Shown here piece after piece: positions 1 through 5,948 of a stretch of 8,028 nt of DNA. The stretch spans positions 18,360 through 26,387 of the forward strand of contig NHGH02000018.1 in the NCBI GenBank assembly GCA_002172355.2. The letters are read 5' to 3'. The notes under the pieces are model-generated. The model made no database searches. It saw only the letters and a program-made list of their open reading frames with translations, and was not told the origin of the DNA. The stretch comes from Euryarchaeota archaeon TMED132. Lineage in GTDB: Archaea; Thermoplasmatota; Poseidoniia; Poseidoniales; Poseidoniaceae. Every line of letters starts with the position of its first letter. Within the stretch, counting starts at the first letter, position 1. Both the position numbers and the translations under genes were made by a program.

Positions 1-758
1 ATCATATCGCCGGCTCGTGCCTCTTCTTCCTCTGAACGGAAGATAAGTCGTCCTTCGAAAACGCCTCCAATTCCACGTATCGCTGCTGCTGAAATAACTC
101 CTTCAGGAGCAGCACCAATTCCCATTAAGAGGTCAAATTCGCCTTCTGGTCTTGCAGCCCACAACGCTCCTGAAACATCTCCATCTCCAATCAAGTGCAA
201 ATCAGCACCTGCCATTTTTATTTCTTTGAACAGTTGGCTGTGTCTCTCTCTATCCAGTGCGATAACCTTCACCTCACTGATCGGCTTATCTAGAACACTA
301 GCAGTCTGCTCAAGGTTGTAAGCGACATCTGCTTCGAGACTGATGTGACCGGATAATTCTGGTCCTGCGGCTATTTTGTCCATGTAGCAATCAGGGGCAT
401 GAAGCAATGTTCCTCTTGGGGCAGCTGCAAGAACAGCAATTGAATTTGGAGAATTTGAAGCACAATTATTTGTACATTCTAAAGGATCTACAGCAATATC
501 AATTTTTGGAACATTAGGATTGCCAATTTCACTTCCAAGTTGCTCTCCAATGAATAACATAGGTGCTTCATCTCTTTCGCCCTCACCTATTGCTACACGC
601 CCATCAAACGGTACATTGTCGAAGGTACGACGCATTGCTTCAACAGCAGCATCATCTGCAGCATCTTTTTCTCCTTTACCACGCCAAGCAGCGCTAGCAA
701 TAGCGGCTTGGTCAACTGCTTCGAGGAAATGACTAGCGAGGTCAGATACGCTTCCCAT
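1..758 (-). CDS. glpX: Fructose-1,6-bisphosphatase class II (GlpX), partial at the left edge
   Basis: Removes the 1-phosphate of fructose-1,6-bisphosphate to give fructose-6-phosphate in the cytoplasm, the committed step of gluconeogenesis. Cyanobacterial relatives also act on sedoheptulose-1,7-bisphosphate. The first 252 residues are visible; the family is usually about 320-340 long, so the C-terminus lies beyond base 1. Seen motifs: KDAADDAAVEAMR (31-43), GEGERDEAPML (58-68), the metal/phosphate loop DPLECTNNCA (91-100), APDCYMDKIAAGP (121-133), LIGDGDVSGAL (189-199) and GIGAAPEGV (213-221). These include the expected acidic metal ligands and the catalytic glutamate of APEG. The ATG at 758 is chosen because the same frame has a TAG at 777-779 with no other ATG between. 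No Shine-Dalgarno is visible. It follows moaC by 44 bases, a gap occupied by nested palindromes, so it may have its own promoter. Oddity: the usual EGT of the loop is ECT (Cys95). Identification is confident. Confidence 0.94.
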   Translation of the reverse strand, partial: MGSVSDLASHFLEAVDQAAIASAAWRGKGEKDAADDAAVEAMRRTFDNVPFDGRVAIGEGERDEAPMLFIGEQLGSEIGNPNVPKIDIAVDPLECTNNCASNSPNSIAVLAAAPRGTLLHAPDCYMDKIAAGPELSGHISLEADVAYNLEQTASVLDKPISEVKVIALDRERHSQLFKEIKMAGADLHLIGDGDVSGALWAARPEGEFDLLMGIGAAPEGVISAAAIRGIGGVFEGRLIFRSEEEEARAGDM

Positions 759-760
759 AT

Positions 761-789
761 ATTCATGCTGACGCGTCTATTCCATGAAT
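761..789. repeat. Nested inverted repeat just upstream of glpX
   Basis: Outer arms ATTCATG (761-767) and CATGAAT (783-789) are perfect inverted copies. Inside them lies the perfect 8-base palindrome GACGCGTC (770-777). Together they fill most of the 44-base gap between the moaC stop and the glpX start, ending two bases before the glpX ATG. As RNA they could form a hairpin in the glpX leader or at the end of the moaC message; as DNA they could be an operator. There is no T-tract to make it a typical terminator. The arms are seen; the function is inferred. Confidence 0.45.
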
Positions 790-802
790 GAAGCGGTTGA
801 AG

Positions 803-1255
803 TCAATTTTCATGTTTGAACTTTTCAATTACCTTTACATCAGAAATTATTGTATCAGGGTATTGTCCATTTTCATCTTTTTCCAATGATTTCACCATGT
901 CTAGAGCGCAAAGTAATCCTGCACAGACTCCAGTTAATGCTTCCATTTCAATTCCAGTCTTATAGTGGGCGGATACTGAAACTGTGCATCTTAGATTTTG
1001 ACCTTCCCACGACCAATCAACATCGCACCCCTCCAGAGGAATAGGATGGCAATGAGGTATAATTCGGGGTGTTTCTTTTACCGCTTGAATAACCGCAATT
1101 GTCGATGCTTGAATGACATCTCCTTTAGCAACACTACCGTTATTTATTGCTTCGAAAGACTGTTTTGATAGACTCACGATGCCAGTTGCACTTGCTCTTC
1201 TTTCAATAATTGGTTTCTCGCCAATTTCAACGATTGCTTTTATTTTCTTATTCAT
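803..1255 (-). CDS. moaC: Cyclic pyranopterin monophosphate synthase MoaC
   Basis: Converts the 3',8-cyclo-GTP made by MoaA into cyclic pyranopterin monophosphate, the first stable intermediate of molybdenum/tungsten cofactor synthesis, in the cytoplasm. The 150 residues match family length. Seen: ERRASATG (18-25); AKGDV with Lys44, equivalent to E. coli Lys51; IPHCHPIPL (66-74); KTGIEMEALTGV (99-110); and LDMVKSLEKD (118-127), where Asp119 and Lys122 match E. coli Asp128 and Lys131. All main catalytic residues are therefore present. The C-terminus (IISDVKVIEKFKHEN) lacks the bacterial GGKSG tail, which I associate with archaeal MoaC. The ATG at 1255 is supported by a GAGG (1263-1266 on the minus strand) seven bases upstream. 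That GAGG overlaps the moaE stop, so moaE and moaC are co-transcribed and probably translationally coupled. Confidence 0.96.
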   Translation of the reverse strand: MNKKIKAIVEIGEKPIIERRASATGIVSLSKQSFEAINNGSVAKGDVIQASTIAVIQAVKETPRIIPHCHPIPLEGCDVDWSWEGQNLRCTVSVSAHYKTGIEMEALTGVCAGLLCALDMVKSLEKDENGQYPDTIISDVKVIEKFKHEN

Positions 1256-1262
1256 AATAATT

Positions 1263-1266
1263 CCTC
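1263..1266 (-). promoter_or_regulatory. Ribosome binding site of moaC overlapping the moaE stop
   Basis: GAGG on the minus strand, seven bases before the moaC ATG and sharing bases with the moaE TGA (1265-1267). This fixes the moaC start and suggests that ribosomes finishing moaE feed moaC. Confidence 0.6.
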
Positions 1267-1714
1267 AACCTAGTCCTGATTTCCATTCTTCTCCAGCATC
1301 AGTCACTTCTTTTTTCCATAAGGGTGCCTGATTTTTTAATTCATCTATTAACCATTCACAGGCTTTAAATGCGGCTTTTCTATGAGCGCTGCCAACATGA
1401 ATCGCCACTATATCTTCGTTTGCTTTTACTATCCCAACACGATGAGCCATAGCCACACTAAAAACTCCAAAATCTATAATCGCTTGTCCGGCTAATCTGT
1501 GAAGTACAGATGGTAATTTATCAATCCAAGCATCAAATTCGAGTTGTATCACTTCCGCGCCATCATTATTTGCTCTTGTGATTCCTAGAAAAGAGACAAC
1601 TGCGCCACAACCATCGAGATTCATCTTACTTTTTAGTTCATCAGAATCGATTTTTTCTATGGCATTTTCGATTAGAATATGCCCGCTCATAGTGATGCGA
1701 AGTAAACGCATCAT
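1265..1714 (-). CDS. moaE: Molybdopterin synthase large (catalytic) subunit MoaE
   Basis: With the sulfur carrier MoaD it inserts the dithiolene sulfurs into cyclic pyranopterin monophosphate to make molybdopterin. The 149 residues match the E. coli length of 150. Seen: GAVVSFLGITR (37-47, Arg47 equivalent to E. coli Arg39); MAHRVGIVKANEDIVAIHVG (89-108); SAHRKAAFKACEWLIDELK (109-127); and PLWKKE (131-136). Lys127 and Lys134 match the catalytic Lys119 and Lys126 of E. coli. No moaD or moaA is in the window. Start choice: ATG codons lie at 1714 and 1711, with GTGAGGT (1719-1725, minus strand) four and seven bases upstream. Seven bases is the spacing seen at moaC, so 1711 is equally good. A third in-frame ATG at 1690 (MSGHILIE) also fits the family but has no ribosome site. 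A perfect inverted repeat covers the first start codons. Divergent from the FAD oxidoreductase, with only 28 bases between starts. Confidence 0.95.
   Translation of the reverse strand: MMRLLRITMSGHILIENAIEKIDSDELKSKMNLDGCGAVVSFLGITRANNDGAEVIQLEFDAWIDKLPSVLHRLAGQAIIDFGVFSVAMAHRVGIVKANEDIVAIHVGSAHRKAAFKACEWLIDELKNQAPLWKKEVTDAGEEWKSGLG
1693..1713. repeat. Inverted repeat over the moaE start codons
   Basis: Perfect 7-base arms TGATGCG (1693-1699) and CGCATCA (1707-1713) flank a 7-base loop. On the moaE message this gives a hairpin that takes in the ATG at 1711 and most of the one at 1714, next to the ribosome site and upstream of the third possible start at 1690. It could limit moaE initiation, or act as a DNA operator between moaE and the divergent FAD oxidoreductase. 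The repeat is seen; the role is inferred. Confidence 0.45.
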
Positions 1715-1718
1715 TCAA

Positions 1719-1725
1719 ACCTCAC
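1719..1725 (-). promoter_or_regulatory. Ribosome binding site of moaE
   Basis: GTGAGGT on the minus strand resembles the GGAGGTGA consensus. It lies four bases before the ATG at 1714 and seven before the ATG at 1711, and favours one of these over the unsupported ATG at 1690. Confidence 0.5.
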
Positions 1726-1742
1726 TCATACATGCGGTAATC

Positions 1743-2996
1743 ATGGCCGGAGATAAGCCGATACAAATCATGGGAGCAGGGCTCTCAGGTTTAGCGGCTG
1801 CTACTATACTTGCTAAGGCGGGTAAAGAGGTGCATGTACACGATATTCGAGAAGATTCTGGGGCTCGTTTTGATGGTGATTTCCAAGCCTTAGAGAACTG
1901 GAGTATGGATGTTGACTTTTTCGACCAATTAGTCGAATGGGGATTTGATATCTCAGAGTTTAAGGCGACCGAGTTCAAAGTTGTTGATTTAATTCATCCC
2001 GATGATGAAATAACTCAGGCTAAATCACCTAAGGTCTCATATCGAATAGTCGAGAGAGGTACTTCATCGCATACAATAGATCAGGGAATTAAGCGACAAG
2101 CATTAGAAGCTGGTGTGAAAATCCACTATAAATCTAGAGTGAAAGAAGAGGATTGTCAAATTATTGCATGCGGTCCCAAAGGTACCTCGGCAGTAGCTTA
2201 TGGAGAAATATTTCATACAGACCACCCGAATCATATCGGCTTCCAACTAAATGACAAGTTAGCACCTGGGGCATATTCATACCTGATTATAATAGATGGA
2301 GTTGGACTGATTTGTACATGCCTTTGGCGTAAGCAGAAGAAGAGTGAACGATTTCTCAATGAAACGATTGCTTGGTATGAAAATCATTATCCAAATTTAA
2401 ACCGAAAGCCGATAAAAAGAGTTGGGGGTAAAGGAGATTTCACAATCAATCGAAATTACAAGCAAGATGGCCGATACTATGTTGGAGAATCGGGGGGCTT
2501 ACAGGATTTCATGTGGGGCTTTGGAATGCGAATGGCAATATGGTCTGGAGTTCTTGCAGGGAAAGACATTCTTGGAGAATGCGACTATGAAGAAGAAGTA
2601 AGAACTCAACTTATGCCTTATGTTAGAACAAGTGTTGCCAACCGTTGGTTGATGAATCGGGTTGGAGATGGAATGTTCAAGCGTATGTGTCGTTCTTGGA
2701 TGAAAGACCAAAAGAAACGAGGAGATGGTTTGGTTTGGATTGGTAAATTATTCAAACCGACCTTTGCTAAAAAAATACTTTACAAAATGGTTAGTCCATT
2801 TATGCTAGAAAAAGATTCCAAGGCAATGGGAAGAGGAGTAAGGCGAATGCCATTTAGAAAGGCTAAGAAAAGAGATGTCTGGCAACAGTCTAAACAAGCC
2901 GAAGAAATTGGCAAGCAATGGGACATAATACGTCGTGGAGGAGGTAAAACTTCTTTCCAGGATGATTCAGATTCAGCCACTATTTTAGAAAAATAG
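1743..2996 (+). CDS. FAD-dependent oxidoreductase, geranylgeranyl-reductase-like
   Basis: A 417-residue flavoprotein; substrate unknown. An N-terminal Rossmann FAD site is clear: IQIMGAGLSGLAAATILAKA (7-26, GxGxxG at 11-16), followed by Asp34 at the end of the second strand (VHVHDIRE). A second flavin-contact region, YYVGESGGLQDFMWGFGMRM (245-264) followed by AIWSGVLAGKDI (265-276), is laid out like the GDxxG segment of geranylgeranyl reductases and aromatic-ring flavin hydroxylases, but the usual Asp is Glu249. In archaea such enzymes often saturate the isoprenoid chains of membrane lipids; that role is possible but not shown here. The C-terminal 80 residues are strongly basic (FRKAKKRDVW, RRGGGK), with no transmembrane segment. 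The start at 1743 is chosen because the GxGxxG strand begins right after it. Upstream in-frame codons back to 1578 would run antisense through moaE. No ribosome site is visible, so it may be leaderless. Confidence 0.8.
   Translation: MAGDKPIQIMGAGLSGLAAATILAKAGKEVHVHDIREDSGARFDGDFQALENWSMDVDFFDQLVEWGFDISEFKATEFKVVDLIHPDDEITQAKSPKVSYRIVERGTSSHTIDQGIKRQALEAGVKIHYKSRVKEEDCQIIACGPKGTSAVAYGEIFHTDHPNHIGFQLNDKLAPGAYSYLIIIDGVGLICTCLWRKQKKSERFLNETIAWYENHYPNLNRKPIKRVGGKGDFTINRNYKQDGRYYVGESGGLQDFMWGFGMRMAIWSGVLAGKDILGECDYEEEVRTQLMPYVRTSVANRWLMNRVGDGMFKRMCRSWMKDQKKRGDGLVWIGKLFKPTFAKKILYKMVSPFMLEKDSKAMGRGVRRMPFRKAKKRDVWQQSKQAEEIGKQWDIIRRGGGKTSFQDDSDSATILEK
2980..2996 (+). terminator. Hairpin at the stop of the FAD oxidoreductase, followed by T-rich DNA
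   Basis: Perfect arms CTATTTT (2980-2986) and AAAATAG (2990-2996) around AGA take in the TAG stop. T-rich sequence (TTTGTTCTTAATG and TTTCCTTTTGGG, about 3004-3030) follows before the hydratase start. It could end the upstream transcript. Alternatively the TATTTTAGA stretch could be a TATA-like element for the hydratase 57 bases downstream. The sequence does not decide. Confidence 0.3.
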
Positions 2997-3037
2997 CGGG
3001 CGATTTGTTCTTAATGTGTTTCCTTTTGGGCATAAAC

Positions 3038-3904
3038 ATGAGCGACCTTTATGGATTGAAACTAGAGCCAATGCCGAACAAATTGGTAAATTACGGAGTA
3101 ACAGATAACGGAATAGCAGTTATTGAATTAACATCTAATTCTGCTGGTGCTCCACTTGAAGGACCAAATGACCGTTCTCCTAATACCTATACTCATGGTA
3201 TGATGAGAGACATTGATGAAGCAATCGTAAAGGCAAGATTTGATGATGATGTAACATGTATTGTTCTAACAGGCAATGGAGCATCTTTCTTTTCAGCTGG
3301 AGCATCCATTCAAATGTTGAATAGTGTAACTCCTGGCTTCAAGTATAATTTCTGTCTTCACGCTAATGAAACACTTTCAAGACTAGAACAAACTGCAAAA
3401 TTAGTAGTTTGTGCAATCAATGGACACGCTGTAGGTGGCGGTTTAGAGATCGCTATGGCAGCAGATATCAGAATCGCAAGAAAGAATTCCGGTAAGGTCG
3501 GACTTCCAGAAATTAATCTTGGAGTTCTAGCAGGTACAGGAGGTACCGCTCGTTTAACAAGACTAATTGGAAAGGCTAAGGCTCTTGAGATGATGGTCAC
3601 AGGTGAACTAATGTCTTTCGAAGATGCTCATTCATGTAATCTTATCAATCATATCTGGGAAGGTAGTGCTGAAGATTTCAGAAGAGATATTCTAGACTGG
3701 TGCACTCAGTTTACACTTCCTAACAAGGCAGTTAAGGCAGTTGGAAATATCAAGAGGTCTTGTCAAACCGGACCAGAGATTCCATTCGAATACCATTTGG
3801 CCCTCGAGCGTGAATTACAAGCAGCACTTTTCAACAGTAGTGATGCCAAAGAAGGAATCGCTGCTTACGTAGAGAAGCGAGTTGCTAACTTCACCGGTAA
3901 CTGA
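3038..3904 (+). CDS. Enoyl-CoA hydratase/isomerase (crotonase family)
   Basis: Adds water to a trans-2-enoyl-CoA to give a 3-hydroxyacyl-CoA, in fatty acid or other CoA-thioester breakdown in the cytoplasm. Length is 288 residues (family usually 255-290). Seen: CIVLTGNGASFFSAGASIQM (74-93) and GHAVGGGLEIAMAADIRIA (129-147), which form the oxyanion hole; Glu137, equivalent to rat Glu144; GLPEINLGVLAGTGGTARL (155-173) with Glu158, equivalent to Glu164; and a C-terminal DAKEGIAAYVEKR (269-281). Both glutamates are present, favouring a true hydratase over an isomerase. The N-terminal region has about ten extra residues (APLEGPNDRSPNTYTH) compared with typical crotonases. Together with FKYNFCLHANETL (101-113) it recalls a bacterial subgroup I know, so transfer from bacteria is possible. 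The ATG at 3038 gives MSDLYGL; an upstream ATG at 3005 only adds a hydrophobic, poorly coding stretch. The aldolase starts 24 bases after the stop, suggesting co-transcription. Substrate not determinable. Confidence 0.9.
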   Translation: MSDLYGLKLEPMPNKLVNYGVTDNGIAVIELTSNSAGAPLEGPNDRSPNTYTHGMMRDIDEAIVKARFDDDVTCIVLTGNGASFFSAGASIQMLNSVTPGFKYNFCLHANETLSRLEQTAKLVVCAINGHAVGGGLEIAMAADIRIARKNSGKVGLPEINLGVLAGTGGTARLTRLIGKAKALEMMVTGELMSFEDAHSCNLINHIWEGSAEDFRRDILDWCTQFTLPNKAVKAVGNIKRSCQTGPEIPFEYHLALERELQAALFNSSDAKEGIAAYVEKRVANFTGN

Positions 3905-3915
3905 TTATTTTCATT

Positions 3916-3923
3916 AGGTGTGA
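3916..3923 (+). promoter_or_regulatory. Ribosome binding site of the aldolase
   Basis: AGGTGTGA resembles the GGAGGTGA consensus and ends a few bases before the ATG at 3929. It overlaps an in-frame GTG at 3920, so it argues for 3929 as the real start. Confidence 0.5.
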
Positions 3924-3928
3924 TAAAG

Positions 3929-4852
3929 ATGACAAAATACCATGTTCCTGCCGATGTACCAAATGAACTAGTTGATACTTTCATCCAAAATATGGATGCT
4001 GCAACAGCAGGTACAGGAAAGATGAATCTATTTGCATGCGACCAAAAAATCGAACATCTCAATGATGATTTTTATGATGGGGGAGATTCAATCCCACTTA
4101 CATCAAATGACCCAGAGCATTTGTTTGAGATTGGAAAGAGATGTCATGAAAATGGTACGATCGGAGTTCTTGCAGGTCAATTGGGTTTGATTTCACATTA
4201 TGCTAGAGATTATCCTGATATCCCGTATTTGGTGAAACTCAATTCTAAATCTCATATGGTTGGAACTGGTCAAAGAGACCCAATTTCCCAAGCATTATGG
4301 GATATGGATGATGTAATGTCACTTGTTCATAACGGGATTAATGTTGTTGGAATTGGTTACACAGTTTATATCGGTAGCGAATTTGAACATGAAATGTTAT
4401 CGGAAGCTGCACAGTTTATTCGTCAAGCACATGAATTAGGTATGATTTCAGTTGTTTGGATGTACCCTCGTGGTAAAGCAGTAATTCATGAAAAAGACCC
4501 ACAATTAATTTCTGGTGCAGCCGGTGTAGCCGCTTGTATTGGAGCCGATTTTGCTAAGGTCAATTATCCGAAAGCTTGGGAAGGTATGACTCAACCAGAA
4601 TCTCTCGCTATTGCTTCACAAGCGGCAGGAAGGACTGGAATAATTTGCTCAGGTGGCGGAACTTTACCGCCTGAAGAATTCCTGCAAAGACTCTGGGACC
4701 AGATGAATATTTCAGGATGTAATGGCGCAGCTACTGGAAGAAACATTCACCAAAAAGAAACTGAAGATGCTGTTAGGATGACTGCTGCATGTCATGCAAT
4801 TATTTGCAAAGGCGCTTCTGTAGAAGAAGCCCTGTCAATTTACAAAAATTGA
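3929..4852 (+). CDS. Class I fructose-bisphosphate aldolase, archaeal DhnA/DeoC type
   Basis: Reversibly joins dihydroxyacetone phosphate and glyceraldehyde-3-phosphate into fructose-1,6-bisphosphate through a Schiff-base lysine, in the cytoplasm. The 307 residues form one TIM barrel. Seen: FACDQKIEH (35-43) at the first catalytic loop; YLVKLNSKS (100-108); VVWMYPRGKAV (175-185), where Tyr179 corresponds to the proton-relay Tyr146 of Thermoproteus tenax; GADFAKVNYP (205-214), where Lys210 is the expected Schiff-base lysine (Lys177 in T. tenax); and the phosphate-binding ICSGGGT (239-245) and GAATGRNIHQ (266-275). The related family members 2-amino-3,7-dideoxy-D-threo-hept-6-ulosonate synthase and LsrF are alternatives. 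An in-frame GTG at 3920 is possible, but the ribosome site favours the ATG at 3929. It follows the hydratase by 24 bases. With glpX in the same window it supplies the lower gluconeogenic steps. Confidence 0.87.
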   Translation: MTKYHVPADVPNELVDTFIQNMDAATAGTGKMNLFACDQKIEHLNDDFYDGGDSIPLTSNDPEHLFEIGKRCHENGTIGVLAGQLGLISHYARDYPDIPYLVKLNSKSHMVGTGQRDPISQALWDMDDVMSLVHNGINVVGIGYTVYIGSEFEHEMLSEAAQFIRQAHELGMISVVWMYPRGKAVIHEKDPQLISGAAGVAACIGADFAKVNYPKAWEGMTQPESLAIASQAAGRTGIICSGGGTLPPEEFLQRLWDQMNISGCNGAATGRNIHQKETEDAVRMTAACHAIICKGASVEEALSIYKN

Positions 4853-4892
4853 TTTCAATAGTTCCAAAACTGAGAACCTTTACCCCTAACAC

Positions 4893-5948
4893 ATGGTGGA
4901 GATTGATCTTGATATTACAAGAGCCAAAACTTTACCATCAAAGTATTATACAGATCCACAAATTTTTGAATCGATATTATCTAAATTTAAGTCAACTTGG
5001 AATTTCATTGGCCATGCCTCTCAATTTGAGGAAAATACAGTTTTTCCAATCAATATAAATCAAGAACAATTGGTTATAACAAAATCTCAAGGGCAATTTA
5101 GCTGCCTTTCCAATATTTGTACCCATAGAGGCATGATTCTACAACATGGAAAAGAATGTAAGAAAACCTTGACTTGCCCTTATCATGGTAGAACCTTTTC
5201 CTTGGATGGAAAATTTAAGCACATGCCAGAATTTGAACAAGCAGTTGATTTCCCATCACCAGATGATGACTTACAAAATTTTGATCTAGAAATATGGAAT
5301 GATTTGATATTTATTTCCCAAGAGCCCAAATCGTCATTTAGCAAATGGATAAAAGATATTTCCGAAAGAATGAGTTTTTTAGATTTAGAAAAAATGAGTT
5401 ATGATTCTAGTCGTGAACGAAATTATACAATCAATGCAAATTGGGCACTATATGTGGATAATTATCTCGAAGGTTTCCACATACCCTTTGTCCATAAAGA
5501 TTTGAATGACGCTCTAGAATACAATCAGTATGAAACAGAATTGTTTGAAAACAGTGTTTTACAAATTGGAATCGCTCAAGAAGGAGTACCATATTTTGAT
5601 ATTCCTGAAGGCCATCAAGATAGTGGAAAGAAAATAGCTGCATATTATTGGTGGCTTTACCCCAATATCATGTTAAATTTCTATCCATGGGGGCTTTCTC
5701 TAAACCTAGTTAAACCGATAACGGTAGATACAACCGAGATTTGTTATTCCGGTTTCATTCTCGATGAAGAATTATTGGGTAGTGGTGCAGGGGGAGATTT
5801 GGATAAAGTAGAATTAGAGGATCAATTCATAGTGGAATCTTGCCAATTAGGCATGAAGAGTTCAAGTTATAAAAGTGGAAGATACTCTCCGACAATGGAG
5901 AAAGGAGTTCATCATTTCCACAGGATTTTAACCGATTCAAGTGATTAG
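4893..5948 (+). CDS. Rieske non-heme iron oxygenase, alpha subunit
   Basis: Uses O2 and electrons from a separate reductase to hydroxylate or oxidatively demethylate a small substrate. The 351 residues hold the whole alpha-subunit layout. The N-terminal Rieske [2Fe-2S] domain has CTHRG (76-80) and CPYHG (95-99), with Cys76, His78, Cys95 and His98 as ligands. The catalytic domain has NWALYVDNYLEGFHIPFVHK (183-202) with His196 and His201 plus Asp310 as the mononuclear iron ligands. GRYSPTMEKGVHHFHRI (329-345) is the conserved end seen in choline-monooxygenase-like members. The residue bridging the two metal centres is Glu193 (EGFH) rather than the usual Asp. This is seen in carnitine monooxygenase CntA and related enzymes for quaternary ammonium compounds, so a betaine- or carnitine-like substrate is a reasonable guess only. 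No ferredoxin or reductase gene is nearby. The ATG at 4893 has no ribosome site and lies 40 bases after the aldolase. Confidence 0.9.
   Translation: MVEIDLDITRAKTLPSKYYTDPQIFESILSKFKSTWNFIGHASQFEENTVFPININQEQLVITKSQGQFSCLSNICTHRGMILQHGKECKKTLTCPYHGRTFSLDGKFKHMPEFEQAVDFPSPDDDLQNFDLEIWNDLIFISQEPKSSFSKWIKDISERMSFLDLEKMSYDSSRERNYTINANWALYVDNYLEGFHIPFVHKDLNDALEYNQYETELFENSVLQIGIAQEGVPYFDIPEGHQDSGKKIAAYYWWLYPNIMLNFYPWGLSLNLVKPITVDTTEICYSGFILDEELLGSGAGGDLDKVELEDQFIVESCQLGMKSSSYKSGRYSPTMEKGVHHFHRILTDSSD

Noticed and set aside
1732..1740. ATG-CGG-TAA minimal upstream ORF two bases before the FAD oxidoreductase start
   Set aside because: Too short to judge; no evidence that it is transcribed in a leader.
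1578..1742. Longer N-terminus for the FAD oxidoreductase (in-frame from 1578)
   Set aside because: It would run antisense through conserved moaE sequence, and the FAD-binding strand starts directly after the ATG at 1743.
1715..1978. Minus-strand open frame upstream of moaE
   Set aside because: Antisense to the conserved FAD-binding region; a serine-rich composition typical of a shadow frame.
3005..3037. Earlier start for the enoyl-CoA hydratase
   Set aside because: It adds only MFLMCFLLGIN in non-coding-like T-rich DNA; MSDLYGL is the more family-like beginning.
4789..5058. Plus-strand open frame between the aldolase and the oxygenase
   Set aside because: It lies out of frame across the end of one well-supported gene and the start of another and has no family-like sequence.
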